Origin: Hominisplanchenecus faecis | GTDB lineage: Bacteria; Bacillota; Clostridia; Lachnospirales; Lachnospiraceae | Direction: 5' to 3' | DNA: 64,000 bases | Assembly: GCF_020687205.1 (NCBI RefSeq) | Contig: NZ_JAJEQE010000001.1 | Coordinates: 1-64,000 of the forward strand | In this document: in pieces, positions 1-9,823 of the stretch | Layout: every line of letters begins with the position of its first letter | How positions within the stretch are numbered: position 1 is the first letter of the stretch | Notes under the pieces: generated by a model | What the model was told of the DNA's origin: nothing | Databases searched by the model: none | What the model saw: the letters and a program-made list of their open reading frames with translations, nothing else | Made by a program: the position numbers and the translations under genes

Positions 1-7
1 AATAATA

Positions 8-12
8 CCTCC
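8..12 (-). promoter_or_regulatory. Ribosome binding site of a gene lying left of the window
   Basis: On the minus strand the first bases read ATACCTATGGAGGTATTATT. The GGAGG would suit a start codon just beyond position 1. It follows the hemC-cobA-hemD stop by about 70 bases without an obvious terminator, so the next gene (hemB or hemL would fit the pathway) is probably in the same operon. The gene itself is outside the window, so this is inference. Confidence 0.35.
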
Positions 13-81
13 ATAGGTATATTTAAACACATTTAACCATATTAAGCAATATATTTAGTTACTTATAAATTCCTCCTACAT

Positions 82-2511
82 TTAAAGCTGCTTCCGGCAC
101 AGCTCTTTTACTTTATCCAGAACGCTGTCCATCGTTGCTTTTTCAGACATCCAACTCTGCATTCCAAGCTCATCTGTTGCCTGCTTCGTCTGTTTTCCGA
201 TGCATACTGCCCGGACAAGGGAAAAATCAAGCCCTTTGGTTGCCTGTGCGAACCCTCGCACGGTCGATGCACTGGTAAAGACCGCAAAATCAATTTTCCC
301 CTGTTCAAATTCTGCCTTTTGATCGATCAGTTCTGAGCTTTCGTACAGAGTGCGGTAGGTTGGAACATCATCGATCTGCACATCCGGTACTTTCTGAAGT
401 TCCAGTATCAGTTCCTGATTTGCAGTCTCTGCCCGCGGTATCAAAATCCGCTCTTCCCCCGTGCAGGCCCCGGCAAGGCTGGATCCCAGATGTTCTCCGT
501 CAAAAATTTCCGGTTTTAAATCTGCCAGAATACCATGCTTTTTCAGTTCCTTTTCAGAACCGCTTCCTATAACAGCAAATTTCGCCGCCGCAAGTTTGCG
601 GATATCCGCTTCATGTTCTGCCAGTTTTTCAAAAAAGACTCTCACTCCGGTCGGGCTGGTAAATACGATCCAGTCATAACTTTGAATAGCTTCCATACTT
701 TGCTTCAGTTTTTGATTTTCTGAAATCGCTTCTGTTTTGATCGCCGGAAGTTCCAGCACTTCTGCCCCTTCTCTTCGAAGCTTTTCCGCCATTTGGGAAA
801 TCAGTTCTTTTGGTCTTGTGACCAGGATTTTACGTCCTGCAAGCGGCAGTGCTTCATGCCATGCAAATCTATCGGCCAGAGCACATACTTCGCCAACCAC
901 GATGATGGCCGGTGTCTGAATCCCCTGCTTTTGTACCTCTTCCGGCAGTGTTGAAACGGTTGCACTGATCCGTTTCTGTCCTGCCGTGGTTCCCTGCTGT
1001 AAAATGGCAGCAGGCATATCTGCAGGCATACCCGCCTTTAAAAGTCCATCGCAGATATCTGCAAGTGCCGTCACTCCCATCAGAAAAACCAGGGTTCCCT
1101 TTGTCCTTACCAGTGCCTCAAAATCAATATCATAGGTATCGCCTTTTTTCTTATGCCCGGTAATGATATGTACCGAAGAGCAGAAATCCCGGTGCGTGAC
1201 CGGAATCCCGTTGTAGGCAGGGACTGCAATCGCAGAAGTCACACCCGGTACAACCTCATACGGTATCTGATGTGCCTTTAAAAGCTCCAGTTCCTCCCCG
1301 CCTCTGCCAAACAGAAACGGATCACCGCCTTTTAACCGCACAACCCTCTTGCCTTCCAATGCTTTTTTCACAAGGATTTTGTTGATCTCTTCCTGCGGCA
1401 TCAGATGATGGCTTGCCCGCTTGCCGACATTGATCTTTTCGGCATCCTCCGGAATCATACTTAAAATAGCCTGACCTGCCAGTGCATCATAAACAACAAC
1501 TTCTGCCTCCTGAAGCACACGCTTTCCTTTCAACGTAAACAACCCCGGATCGGAAGGACCTGCTCCTACCAGCCAGACTTTTCCCGGTTTTATATCATCT
1601 TCTTTTACAGCAGTGCAGCTTTGTGCATGACATTCTTTTTTCAGCCCTTCTGCGAGCAACATGCCCATTGTTTCGGCATCTTCCGGATTTCCTTCGATCT
1701 GACCTTTTTTATATATTCCGGTTGCTTCCTGGTAATACAGGCCACGGAGCAGAAGTTTTCCGTTTTTCATTTCTGCATAGGCAGCGATCGGTGAACTGCA
1801 CCCGCCATTTAAATATTTTACAAAAGCCCTCTCTGCTGCCTGTGCTGTCTGTGCCGCCGGATCGTTATAGGCTTTCAGAAAAGCATAATCTTCTCCTTTT
1901 CTTCCCTGAACCGCCAGAATCCCCTGCCCTGCTGCCGGAATGATCTCATCCGGCTCAAAATAGCGATAAATGCGGTTTTCCAGGCCAAGCCTCTTTAAAC
2001 CTGCTGCTGCCAGGATCAGTGCTCCGTATGCTCCTGACTGAAGTTTCTGCAGCCTGGTCTGGATATTTCCTCTCACCGGAAGAAAGATTACATCCGGATA
2101 CAGCTCTTTAAGCTGCAGCATCCGTCTCTGGCTGGAACATCCGACCGGAAGCGTTCTGTCCCATTTTTCTGCTCCTTCCGGAAGCACCAACACATCTCTT
2201 GGATCCTCTCTTTTGGAAAATGCAAGCAGCGGCAGCTCTTCGGAAAGTTCCATCGGCATATCTTTTAGACTGTGTACGGAAAGATCGCTGCATCCATCCA
2301 GAAGTGCTTTATCCAGTTCCTTCACAAACAGACCTTTGCCGCCGATTTTCTCCAGCGTGCGATCCAGGATTTTGTCACCGGTCGTTTTCATGGTCAGAAT
2401 TTCTACCTGACATCCCGGTTTCTTCTCTCTGATAAAATCCCGGACCATCTCACTTTGGATCACCGCCAGACGGCTTCCTCTGCTTCCTATGACAATGTTA
2501 TGCTCTGTCAT
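82..2511 (-). CDS. hemC-cobA-hemD: Trifunctional hydroxymethylbilane synthase / uroporphyrinogen-III C-methyltransferase / uroporphyrinogen-III synthase
   Basis: About 809 residues with three enzymes in pathway order. Residues 1 to about 305 are HemC, which polymerises porphobilinogen; NGGCSSPIAA carries the cysteine that binds the dipyrromethane cofactor. Residues about 315-555 are the SAM-dependent uroporphyrinogen-III methyltransferase (GKVWLVGAGPSDPG, then VVRLKGGDPFLFGRGGEE). The last 245 residues or so are HemD, which closes the ring (LAGRKILVTRPKELI). The product is precorrin-2, the feedstock of the cbi genes nearby. I chose the ATG at 2511: AAAGGAG lies just upstream, it follows the hemA stop by 4 bases, and HemC homology starts there. 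The open frame extends 24 codons further upstream inside hemA. CobA-HemD fusions are common in clostridia; adding HemC is less usual. Confidence 0.93.
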   Translation of the reverse strand: MTEHNIVIGSRGSRLAVIQSEMVRDFIREKKPGCQVEILTMKTTGDKILDRTLEKIGGKGLFVKELDKALLDGCSDLSVHSLKDMPMELSEELPLLAFSKREDPRDVLVLPEGAEKWDRTLPVGCSSQRRMLQLKELYPDVIFLPVRGNIQTRLQKLQSGAYGALILAAAGLKRLGLENRIYRYFEPDEIIPAAGQGILAVQGRKGEDYAFLKAYNDPAAQTAQAAERAFVKYLNGGCSSPIAAYAEMKNGKLLLRGLYYQEATGIYKKGQIEGNPEDAETMGMLLAEGLKKECHAQSCTAVKEDDIKPGKVWLVGAGPSDPGLFTLKGKRVLQEAEVVVYDALAGQAILSMIPEDAEKINVGKRASHHLMPQEEINKILVKKALEGKRVVRLKGGDPFLFGRGGEELELLKAHQIPYEVVPGVTSAIAVPAYNGIPVTHRDFCSSVHIITGHKKKGDTYDIDFEALVRTKGTLVFLMGVTALADICDGLLKAGMPADMPAAILQQGTTAGQKRISATVSTLPEEVQKQGIQTPAIIVVGEVCALADRFAWHEALPLAGRKILVTRPKELISQMAEKLRREGAEVLELPAIKTEAISENQKLKQSMEAIQSYDWIVFTSPTGVRVFFEKLAEHEADIRKLAAAKFAVIGSGSEKELKKHGILADLKPEIFDGEHLGSSLAGACTGEERILIPRAETANQELILELQKVPDVQIDDVPTYRTLYESSELIDQKAEFEQGKIDFAVFTSASTVRGFAQATKGLDFSLVRAVCIGKQTKQATDELGMQSWMSEKATMDSVLDKVKELCRKQL

Positions 2512-2515
2512 ATTT

Positions 2516-3784
2516 TTATTCTCCTTTTTCATTAAAGTCAAACGCATTTGAAACCTGGCACGCATAAATCTCTTCCAGTCCATCTATGCACTCCCGAAAT
2601 GCTGCATCGCTGATCCGTCCCCGCAGTTCAAAAAGCATTTTGTTGGTCACTTTCTGTGCCGCTCGATGGATCTGTTTTTCCAGTGTTTCTTTTTCAAATA
2701 CTTCCATTGGAAGCTGATGCAGGATTTTATACAGACGCAGATCCAGGTCTGTCGCAACTTCTTCTTTGATCTTTCCGATACGCGGTATCACATCAAGGCA
2801 TCGATACCAGTTGCAAAATTCTTCCATCTGCTCTTTCAGAATGGATTCTGCCTCTCTGATTCCAGCTTTCATTTTCTCGCTCAAAACATCGACTTTGAAA
2901 TAGTCGATATCATAAAAACGGATGTACATCAGTTTCTGCACCTCCGGATCAATATCACGCGGCACCGCCAGATCTACAAGGATCAGTTCATGATCCAGAT
3001 CAACTGCCTGAAGTCCTTCTTTTGTGAGCGTATAATTCGGGCTTGCCGTGGCACTGACTACAAAATCACAGGAACTGATCAGACCCATGCGTTTTCCATA
3101 GTCAATACGCCTGCATCCCTGCGGGATCTGCACGACACCGCTGCGGTACTGACGCACGGTAACGGTCACATCCGCACCTTCCTGCTGCAGAACGGTTGCG
3201 GCAAGTTTTCCCATCTCCCCGTTTCCGATGACCATACATTTTTTGCCTTTTACTTCCAGACCTTCCTGTCGAAGTGTCTGAAGTGCCCGGTGGATCACCG
3301 AATGATTGCCTGTGGAAAACGTCACATTTGTCCGCACTTTCTTGCCGGCAGTCACCGCCATGCGAAACAACACTTCCAGCACATTGTCCGCCGCATAATG
3401 CTCTCTTGCCGTCACAAGTGCTCCCTTTACCTGTGTCAGAATCTGATCTTCTCCTAAGATCCTGGATTCCAGTCCGCAGGCAAGACGGAACAGATGCTGC
3501 ACGGCATCTTCTTCTTTTCGCTCCGTAAAATATTTCTGATACTCATCGTTATGGATTGCCCGTATCTTACACAGAAGTTCATAAAGGGTGATCACACACC
3601 CCTCTTCCGTGCTGACCCAGAGTTCCATACGGTTACAGGTCGATAACAGGACACAGCCACAGATTCCTTTTTCCTGTTTTATGATCTCCAATGCTTCCAC
3701 TGTCTTTTTTTGTGTAAATGAAAAAACCGTCCGGATATCAATCGCAGCTACGCTGTGATCGATCCCTATCATTTGTATTGCCAT
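2516..3784 (-). CDS. hemA: Glutamyl-tRNA reductase
   Basis: 422 residues, the usual length. It reduces glutamyl-tRNA to glutamate-1-semialdehyde, the first committed step of C5-pathway tetrapyrrole synthesis. The catalytic cysteine is in STCNRMEL near the N-terminus, and the NADPH-binding core shows as MVIGNGEMGKLAA. The start at 3784 (MAIQMIGIDHS) has AAGGAAG eight bases upstream; the frame runs 16 codons further back without a better site. It is the first gene of a minus-strand unit with hemC-cobA-hemD, separated by 4 bases. hemL and hemB are not in the window and may lie further left. No siroheme-type precorrin-2 dehydrogenase is visible next to it. Confidence 0.95.
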   Translation of the reverse strand: MAIQMIGIDHSVAAIDIRTVFSFTQKKTVEALEIIKQEKGICGCVLLSTCNRMELWVSTEEGCVITLYELLCKIRAIHNDEYQKYFTERKEEDAVQHLFRLACGLESRILGEDQILTQVKGALVTAREHYAADNVLEVLFRMAVTAGKKVRTNVTFSTGNHSVIHRALQTLRQEGLEVKGKKCMVIGNGEMGKLAATVLQQEGADVTVTVRQYRSGVVQIPQGCRRIDYGKRMGLISSCDFVVSATASPNYTLTKEGLQAVDLDHELILVDLAVPRDIDPEVQKLMYIRFYDIDYFKVDVLSEKMKAGIREAESILKEQMEEFCNWYRCLDVIPRIGKIKEEVATDLDLRLYKILHQLPMEVFEKETLEKQIHRAAQKVTNKMLFELRGRISDAAFRECIDGLEEIYACQVSNAFDFNEKGE

Positions 3785-3827
3785 AACATTCTTCCTTTGA
3801 AAAATAGATTCTGTAAATATCCTGTCA

Positions 3828-3833
3828 ATCATA
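3828..3833 (-). promoter_or_regulatory. Probable extended -10 promoter of hemA
   Basis: The minus strand reads TGC TATGAT here, an extended -10 with a TG dinucleotide. The -35 region is poor (TAGATT, 17 bases upstream). It would start transcription about 35 bases before hemA. It is one half of a divergent promoter region with cbiK. Seen by eye only. Confidence 0.45.
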
Positions 3834-3865
3834 GCACAATTCCCGACAAAAATCTACTTCCGGAA

Positions 3866-3894
3866 TTGACTTTTGAGATAGCGGATGTTACACT
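3866..3894 (+). promoter_or_regulatory. Probable promoter of the cbiK-cbiQ-cbiO unit
   Basis: TTGACT at 3866-3871 and TACACT at 3889-3894 are separated by 17 bases, a plausible sigma-A promoter. This leaves a leader of about 90 bases before cbiK. I looked for cobalamin riboswitch landmarks in the leader and found none. Confidence 0.5.
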
Positions 3895-3991
3895 TCTTTT
3901 ACTCATACGATTTCGTTTTTTGATCTGCAGTTACTGCACAGTCTCAGAAAACTTTTCTGCTATGCTCAAAAAGAAAGGATTTATCAGATTT

Positions 3992-4783
3992 ATGTGTACG
4001 AATCAATCAACAACCAAAGCGATCCTCGTTGTAAGCTTTGGCACCAGTTATCACGATACAAGAGAAAAAACCATTGACTGTATTGAACAGGATATCGCAC
4101 AGACATTTCCTCATCACCATATTTACCGTGCCTGGACCAGCAAAATGATCCTTAAAAAGCTGAAACAGCGTGACGGTATACACATCGATAATGTACGAGA
4201 AGCCATGGAACACATGCAGCGTGACGGCATTACCGATGTGACAGTTCAGCCAACCCATGTGATCAACGGCATTGAGAACGATCTTATGAAAGAGGATGTT
4301 CTCGCTTTTTCAGATTCCTTTTCCAGGATCACTTTCGGTGTCCCGCTGCTTACTTCCGAGCAGGACAGCCGTGAAGTCGTCAAGGTTCTGACTGATGCTT
4401 TTGGCGGGATCCCAAAAGACGAGGCACTTGTTTTCATGGGACATGGAACACCGCATTATGCCAATGCGATCTATGCAGCACTGGACTACACCTTTAAAGA
4501 TCTTGGTTACCACAATCTTTTTATGGGAACTGTAGAAGCTTACCCGTCCATGGACTCCCTGCTGCGTCTGGTCGGCAGTCTGAAGCCGTCCCGCGTCCAT
4601 CTGGCTCCGTTTATGATCGTTGCCGGTGACCATGCACACAATGACCTGGCAGGAGATGATGCTGATTCCTGGAAATCCCAGTTTGAGCAGGCCGGTTATC
4701 CGGTTCTCTGTCATTTAAAAGGTCTTGGTGAATACGAAGGAATCCGCCAAATTTTCCTGCGGCATATCCGCGAAGCACAGTAA
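3992..4783 (+). CDS. cbiK: Sirohydrochlorin cobaltochelatase, anaerobic type
   Basis: 263 residues, typical of CbiK. It inserts Co2+ into sirohydrochlorin, entering the cobalt-early (anaerobic) route to cobalamin. The start ILVVSFGTSYHDTREKTI and the segments VFMGHGTPHYAN (a metal-binding histidine) and APFMIVAGDHAHNDLAG (histidines near the active site) fit the class II chelatase fold. I chose the ATG at 3992, with AGAAAGGA upstream. The open frame runs back to 3755, but that part overlaps the divergent promoters and hemA and is not protein-like. It heads a plus-strand unit with the cobalt transporter genes cbiQ and cbiO, which links metal uptake to metal insertion. Confidence 0.95.
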   Translation: MCTNQSTTKAILVVSFGTSYHDTREKTIDCIEQDIAQTFPHHHIYRAWTSKMILKKLKQRDGIHIDNVREAMEHMQRDGITDVTVQPTHVINGIENDLMKEDVLAFSDSFSRITFGVPLLTSEQDSREVVKVLTDAFGGIPKDEALVFMGHGTPHYANAIYAALDYTFKDLGYHNLFMGTVEAYPSMDSLLRLVGSLKPSRVHLAPFMIVAGDHAHNDLAGDDADSWKSQFEQAGYPVLCHLKGLGEYEGIRQIFLRHIREAQ

Positions 4784-4794
4784 AGGAGTTTTTT

Positions 4795-5589
4795 ATGCAT
4801 ATGCATCATCATAACACCGGAGGTATTGCTATTGATTCTTATGCCTGTAATTCCAGGCTTCGGCATATCAGTGCGGGATTCAAAGCCGGATTTTCCATGC
4901 TTCTGCTTCTGTTCTGTATTTTTGCAGACCATCCTGTTATCTCTGTTTTGTTGATCTTATTTGCTGCTTCCGTCACGGTTTTTCTTGGCGGTATTCCTTT
5001 GCATGATTATCTTTCCGTGCTCGGGATTCCCGTTTTTTTTGTGCTACTTGGCGGCATCGCCATCGCTGTCGATCTCTCTTTACAGCCGACTGGCGATTTT
5101 TACCTGAATCTGTTTTTTTGTTACCTTTGTGTCACGTATGCCGGCATTCTGAAAGCGTTTTTTCTGATGCTGAAAGTGTTCGGTGCCGTAAGCTGCATGT
5201 TCCTAATGACACTTTCCACACCGTCACACGAACTTTTCTCGGTTCTCCATAAGATTCACTGCCCTTCTCTTTTTACAGAACTGATGCATATGATCTACCG
5301 CTACATTTTTATTCTGCTGGAGGTACAACATAATATGCAGATTTCCGCGGAAGCAAGGCTTGGATTCTGCGATTTCAGAACCTCCTGTTATTCTTTCGGG
5401 CAGATTGCAGCCAATCTTTTTATCGTTGCACTGAAAAAAGCGAATGCCTATTATGATGCAATGGAAGCACGCTGCTATGATGGAACACTTTGTTTTCTGG
5501 AAGAGAAAAAGAAACTGCCCCTTCCGTACATCATATCTTCCGGAACCTTTTTTCTGTTTCTTGTTGTTCTTTGGCTTTTCATAAGATGA
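4795..5589 (+). CDS. cbiQ: Cobalt ECF transporter transmembrane (T) component
   Basis: 264 residues with several membrane segments (for example FSMLLLLFCIFA and YLSVLGIPVFFVLLGGIAIAV). CbiQ couples the ATPase CbiO to the substrate-binding CbiM/CbiN pair. The cytoplasmic coupling region SAEARLGFCDF and the later AMEARCYDGT correspond to the Ala-Arg motifs of T components. The N-terminus MHMHHHN is histidine-rich, which could bind metal but may be incidental. AAGGAG overlaps the cbiK stop, 11 bases before the start, so translation is probably coupled. cbiO follows after 19 bases. Confidence 0.9.
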   Translation: MHMHHHNTGGIAIDSYACNSRLRHISAGFKAGFSMLLLLFCIFADHPVISVLLILFAASVTVFLGGIPLHDYLSVLGIPVFFVLLGGIAIAVDLSLQPTGDFYLNLFFCYLCVTYAGILKAFFLMLKVFGAVSCMFLMTLSTPSHELFSVLHKIHCPSLFTELMHMIYRYIFILLEVQHNMQISAEARLGFCDFRTSCYSFGQIAANLFIVALKKANAYYDAMEARCYDGTLCFLEEKKKLPLPYIISSGTFFLFLVVLWLFIR

Positions 5590-5608
5590 ATTTAAGATAG
5601 GAGATAAT

Positions 5609-6448
5609 ATGAAAGAATCCATTCTTGAAGTAAAAAATCTGCATTTTGCGTATGACGAACACCATACGGTTTTAGATGGGATCAGTCTTTCTGTCTTTGC
5701 AGGTGAGCGTATCGCCATACTTGGTTCCAACGGAGCCGGAAAATCTACATTTTTTCTGAACCTGAACGGAGTGCTCACTCCAGCCGAAGGCGAAATTTCA
5801 TACCGCGGTACAAAAATCACCAGAAAAACACTGAAAAAACTGCGTCAGCATATCGGTATTGTCTTTCAGGATGCCGATAATCAGATCATTGCTTCTTCCG
5901 TTCTCGCTGAAGTCTCTTTTGGTCCTATGAACCTGAAGCTGCCTCGTTCGGAAGTCGAAGAACGTGTAAATACTGCGTTAAATTATATGAACATCTCACA
6001 ATTTAAAGACCGCCCTCCCCATTATCTGAGCGGAGGTGAGAAAAAACGGGTATCGATTGCAGACATTATTGCCATGAAATCCGAAATTATTATTTTTGAT
6101 GAACCAACTGCATCTTTAGATCCTCTGAATGCTGCCATGCTTGAAGAAGTCCTTGAAAAGTTAAGCCGGGAAGGAAAGACACTTCTGCTCTCCACGCACG
6201 ACGTGGATTTTGCCTACCGCTTTGCAGACCGTATTCTTGTTTTTGACAACGGCCGCATACTTGCCGACGGCACGCCGCTTGAAGTTTTCAAGAATATTTC
6301 CGTCTTAAAACAGGCTAATCTGAAACGCTCGCTTTTGCTGGATGTCTGCGAAGATCTGGCTGCACATGGACTTTTTCCGAAAGGATCTTTTTATCCCAGG
6401 GATTTTTCAGAATTTCATACATATCTTGCACAGAGAAATTCTTTTTAA
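5609..6448 (+). CDS. cbiO: Cobalt ECF transporter ATPase
   Basis: 279 residues, full length for CbiO. It powers cobalt uptake by CbiMNQO. Walker A is GSNGAGKST, the Q-loop is in VFQDADNQI, the ABC signature is LSGGEKKR, Walker B is IIIFDEPTA, and the switch histidine is in LLSTHDVDF. The RBS GGAG is 7-8 bases before the ATG. It is the last gene of the plus-strand unit, and transcription meets cbiN head-on at the shared terminator. Confidence 0.95.
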   Translation: MKESILEVKNLHFAYDEHHTVLDGISLSVFAGERIAILGSNGAGKSTFFLNLNGVLTPAEGEISYRGTKITRKTLKKLRQHIGIVFQDADNQIIASSVLAEVSFGPMNLKLPRSEVEERVNTALNYMNISQFKDRPPHYLSGGEKKRVSIADIIAMKSEIIIFDEPTASLDPLNAAMLEEVLEKLSREGKTLLLSTHDVDFAYRFADRILVFDNGRILADGTPLEVFKNISVLKQANLKRSLLLDVCEDLAAHGLFPKGSFYPRDFSEFHTYLAQRNSF

Positions 6449-6450
6449 TA

Positions 6451-6487
6451 AAAACTGCCGCACAGTTTGAATCCGTACGGCAGTTTT
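6451..6487. terminator. Bidirectional terminator between cbiO and cbiN
   Basis: AAAACTGCCG at 6451-6460 pairs with CGGCAGTTTT at 6478-6487 around a 17-base loop. The arms end in A and T tracts, so it can work on both strands. It lies 2 bases after the cbiO stop and 6 bases after the cbiN stop. Confidence 0.85.
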
Positions 6488-6493
6488 GTTTTC

Positions 6494-6820
6494 TTATTTT
6501 TTTTCTTCCTCTTTATCTTCCCATTTTTTCCGTTCATAAAATCTTCCCATCAGAAATGCGATCACACCAACTCCGATCCCGGTCTGTACACAGAAGATCA
6601 GACTTTCAATCTCTCCAGGCAGTTCACTTCCTGTAAGACTTTCTATAACCGGAGTAAACCATGGTTCATAAGCTTCTCCTTTGATTTCTTCTACCATAAC
6701 ACTGCCCGCATCATCGGAACCGCCAAATTCTGCTCCTTTTTTTGCAAAGAACGGAACAACTGCGAGCAGCACAGCTGCAACTAACAGAAGAAGGATTGTT
6801 TTTTTATTCTTCGCACTCAT
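6494..6820 (-). CDS. cbiN: Cobalt ECF transporter accessory protein
   Basis: 108 residues with two membrane segments, [17 protein letters not shown] at the N-terminus and [20 protein letters not shown] near the C-terminus. The extracytoplasmic loop between them contains the typical EFGGSDD and EAYEPWF. CbiN loads cobalt into CbiM. Its ATG overlaps the cbiM stop (ATGA), indicating translational coupling. The C-terminus is very charged (EDKEEEKK). Confidence 0.92.
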   Translation of the reverse strand: MSAKNKKTILLLLVAAVLLAVVPFFAKKGAEFGGSDDAGSVMVEEIKGEAYEPWFTPVIESLTGSELPGEIESLIFCVQTGIGVGVIAFLMGRFYERKKWEDKEEEKK

Positions 6821-7575
6821 TCTTTTTCCTCCTCGATCTCAAAATCAATCGCTTTCAGTTCACTTTTTGCAAAACTCTCCAGTGCGATCACAACAACAAC
6901 GGTAAGAATTCCTTCGATCACTGCCAGCGGAAGCTGTGTCGGTGCAAATATACCGAGAAATTTTACAGCAGATGCTGTTACCCCACCCTGTGCAGACGGA
7001 TAGGCAAGTGCAAGCTGCACACTGGTTACGCAATAGGTAAACAGATCTCCAAGTGATGCGGCAAGAAAAACCGTGATACGGCGGTTGATCCTGGTTTTTG
7101 AAAGTCCCTTATAAATCAGCCAGGACAGGATCGGACCTGCAATCGCCATGGAAAAACAGTTTGCTCCAAGTGTTGTCAGTCCACCATGGGCGAGCAACAC
7201 TGCCTGGAAGATCAGAACAATGATTCCAAGTACACTCACTGCACACGGTCCAAACAGGATTGCACCAAGACCGGTTCCTGTCATATGGGAACAGCTTCCG
7301 GTCACAGAAGGGATTTTCAGGGATGACAGCACAAATACAAAAGCTCCTGCCATTGCGATCAGTGTAATGGATCTGCGGTTTTCCTGCACTCTCCTGTTCA
7401 GCGATCGAAATCCAAATACTAAAAACGGCAGACAGACAATGCCCCATGCAATACAAAATACCGGAGGCAGATATCCTTCCATAATATGCATGGCATTTGC
7501 TGTCGGTGCCACAGCCAGAATAGCTGCCGCTGCATAAACAGCCTTTGCAAGCCACGATATCTTCTGATTTTTCAT
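6817..7575 (-). CDS. cbiM: Cobalt ECF transporter substrate-binding (S) component
   Basis: 252 residues. CbiM binds Co2+ through its conserved N-terminus, which appears as [10 protein letters not shown] after a cleavable signal-like leader ending in APTANA. That arrangement is known for this family: processing exposes the metal-binding Met-His. Six or so membrane segments follow. The RBS is weak and lies in an A-rich leader. Upstream, an out-of-frame ATG at about 7596 has a better spacing, so the true start could be debated, but the signal-peptide frame fits the family. It is the penultimate gene of the cbi unit and is followed by cbiN. Confidence 0.92.
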   Translation of the reverse strand: MKNQKISWLAKAVYAAAAILAVAPTANAMHIMEGYLPPVFCIAWGIVCLPFLVFGFRSLNRRVQENRRSITLIAMAGAFVFVLSSLKIPSVTGSCSHMTGTGLGAILFGPCAVSVLGIIVLIFQAVLLAHGGLTTLGANCFSMAIAGPILSWLIYKGLSKTRINRRITVFLAASLGDLFTYCVTSVQLALAYPSAQGGVTASAVKFLGIFAPTQLPLAVIEGILTVVVVIALESFAKSELKAIDFEIEEEKE

Positions 7576-7677
7576 TTTTTCTGTGTTGTTTTTTTCTTTG
7601 CTTCTTCATTTTGTTTTCCTGTTCCTTTTCTTTTTTCTTAAAAAACGTCTGCAAATGACTCTGACACAAACCAGCTG

Positions 7678-8304
7678 TCACATATTATAAAGCAGTGCAT
7701 TACAGATGCAGGCTGCGATGTTGCTGCCTCCTTTGCGTCCTCTTGCTACAATATACGGCACATCTGCCTGCATGATCAGTTCTTTTGACTGTACGACGTT
7801 GACAAAGCCGACCGGAACACCGATCACAAGTTCTGGTTTTAACTTTTTCTCTTCGATCAGCTCATAAAGCCGGATCAGGGCAGTCGGTGCATTGCCGATT
7901 GCAAAAATCAGCGGTCTGTTCATGGCTGCCGCCTTGTCCATACAGGCAGTTGCTCTTGTCGTCCCGTTTTTCTTTGCCCTCTCTGCCACATCTTCATCTG
8001 ACATAAAGCAGAAGACTTCTCCGCCGTATGCTGCCAGTTTTTTCTTATTGATCCCGGATTTTGCCATCTGCGTATCGGTCACAATGCAGGCTCCGTTTCG
8101 GATCGCTTCTTTTGCTTTTTCGACAACACCTTCGGAAAAACAGAGATTATCTGCATAATCAAAATCTGCACTAGTGTGAATGCAGCGTTTGATGATCGGT
8201 TCTTGTTCTTCCGGAAAGGTTCTCTCCCCAAGTTCTTCTGTGATCAGTTCAAAACTGCGTTTTTCAATTTCCCGTGGAAGTACATTTTCCAGTTCAATCT
8301 TCAT
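7678..8304 (-). CDS. cbiC: Cobalt-precorrin-8 methylmutase
   Basis: 208 residues, normal size. It moves the methyl group from C-11 to C-12, making cobyrinate. [15 protein letters not shown] holds the catalytic histidine of CbiC/CobH, and [14 protein letters not shown] is the other conserved block. The chosen ATG at 8304 has GAGGGG upstream and overlaps the cbiP stop by 11 bases; the open frame extends 34 codons further into cbiP without a plausible start. A 102-base gap then separates it from cbiM. Confidence 0.94.
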   Translation of the reverse strand: MKIELENVLPREIEKRSFELITEELGERTFPEEQEPIIKRCIHTSADFDYADNLCFSEGVVEKAKEAIRNGACIVTDTQMAKSGINKKKLAAYGGEVFCFMSDEDVAERAKKNGTTRATACMDKAAAMNRPLIFAIGNAPTALIRLYELIEEKKLKPELVIGVPVGFVNVVQSKELIMQADVPYIVARGRKGGSNIAACICNALLYNM

Positions 8305-9823
8305 CATCTGTCCCCTCTTCCATAATTTCATAAATACGCGAAATATCCATATGTTTGCGAAGTGCATCTGCAAGAATATTGTACTGGATTTCTTTGAATT
8401 TTGCAAAATCCACGCCTGCGATCTGTGTCATATCCAGTCCTTTGGCTTCTCCGATGGCTGTTACGATCGCTTTTACTACTTCTTCTTTTTCAAAAATTCC
8501 ATGTACATATGTTCCATAAACATTTCCATGACAGACGCCATCTGCTTTTGCCGCACCTTTCTCTTCTCCGGCAAAGCTTGTGATTTCTGTAAAAGCAGCT
8601 GTCTGTTCTCCCAATGTCGTGCTGCCCATATGGATTTCATAACCTTCCATTTCCATATCACTTAGATTTTGCAATATTCCGCCAACCTTTTTGAATCTTC
8701 CGGTTACTCTTGTCCTGGTCTTTTTCTCGGTAAATACCGTGTCCGTATCCAAAAGCCCGATGCCTTTCATCTCACCTCCGGCCTCCACTCCATGCGGATC
8801 TTTTAAGGTTTTTCCAAGCATCTGATAACCACCGCAGATCCCGAAAATAATCTTTCCCTCTGCCGTCGCTTTGCAGATGGCATTTTCCAGTCCGCTCTGC
8901 CTCAGCCATTTTAAATCTTCCATGGTATTTTTTGTTCCCGGAAGCAGGATCATATCCGGATTTTTCAGTTCAGAAACGGAAGTCACATAACGCAGTGAGA
9001 CACCCTCCATGCTTTCAAACGGATTGAAATCGGTAAAATTGGAAATCCGCGGGAGGCGGATCACTGCAAGATCAATCGCAGCCACTTCCTGGTTCCCGCA
9101 GAAACGTTCGGTCAGGCTGTCCTCGTCCTCCACTTCAATGTGCAGATACGGCGTAACTCCGACCACCGGAATCCCCACACGCTCTTCCAGCATTTCAATG
9201 CCCGGATCGAGAATGCTTTTATCCCCACGAAATTTGTTGATAATAAGACCTTTGATGCGAGCACGCTCTTCTTTTTCAAGCAACTCCACCGTTCCGACCA
9301 GCTGTGCAAATACGCCGCCGCGGTCAATATCTCCGACCAGAAGCACCGGTGCATGTGCCATCTTTGCCATGCCCATATTTACAATGTCCTCGGATTTCAG
9401 GTTGATTTCTGCCGGACTTCCCGCACCTTCGATCACAATGATATCGTATTCTTCTGATAACTTATGAAAAGCCTTCAGGATATCCGGCACCAGTTTCTTT
9501 TTATAACGGAAATAATCTCTCGCACTCATCGTCCCAAGCACTTCTCCGTTTACGATCACCTGCGATCCGACATCGTTTGTCGGTTTTAAAAGAATCGGAT
9601 TCATATAAACACTTGGTTTGATGCCGGCTGCCTCTGCCTGCATGACCTGTGCACGCCCCATCTCCAGACCTTCTTCGGTGATAAAGGAGTTCAGTGCCAT
9701 ATTTTGTGATTTAAAAGGAGCTACTTTGTAGCCATCCTGTGCAAAAATGCGGCAAAGCCCGGCTGCCAGCAGACTTTTTCCTGCATTTGACATCGTTCCT
9801 TGTACCATGATTACTTTCGCCAT
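8294..9823 (-). CDS. cbiP: Adenosylcobyric acid synthase (glutamine-hydrolysing)
   Basis: 509 residues, usual for CbiP/CobQ. It amidates side chains b, d, e and g. The N-terminal ATPase domain begins [20 protein letters not shown], a dethiobiotin-synthetase-like P-loop. The C-terminal glutaminase domain has the nucleophile in [11 protein letters not shown] and the catalytic histidine in YGTYVHGIF. The start overlaps the cobD stop by 13 bases, and the end overlaps cbiC. Confidence 0.95.
   Translation of the reverse strand: MAKVIMVQGTMSNAGKSLLAAGLCRIFAQDGYKVAPFKSQNMALNSFITEEGLEMGRAQVMQAEAAGIKPSVYMNPILLKPTNDVGSQVIVNGEVLGTMSARDYFRYKKKLVPDILKAFHKLSEEYDIIVIEGAGSPAEINLKSEDIVNMGMAKMAHAPVLLVGDIDRGGVFAQLVGTVELLEKEERARIKGLIINKFRGDKSILDPGIEMLEERVGIPVVGVTPYLHIEVEDEDSLTERFCGNQEVAAIDLAVIRLPRISNFTDFNPFESMEGVSLRYVTSVSELKNPDMILLPGTKNTMEDLKWLRQSGLENAICKATAEGKIIFGICGGYQMLGKTLKDPHGVEAGGEMKGIGLLDTDTVFTEKKTRTRVTGRFKKVGGILQNLSDMEMEGYEIHMGSTTLGEQTAAFTEITSFAGEEKGAAKADGVCHGNVYGTYVHGIFEKEEVVKAIVTAIGEAKGLDMTQIAGVDFAKFKEIQYNILADALRKHMDISRIYEIMEEGTDDED

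Noticed and set aside
2666-3457. Plus-strand open frame of 263 codons inside hemA
   Set aside because: Antisense of a well-supported enzyme gene, with no start signal and no recognisable domain.
3785-3991. Cobalamin riboswitch in the hemA/cbiK divergent region
   Set aside because: No B12-box-like element or extended paired structure was seen; the leaders are short.
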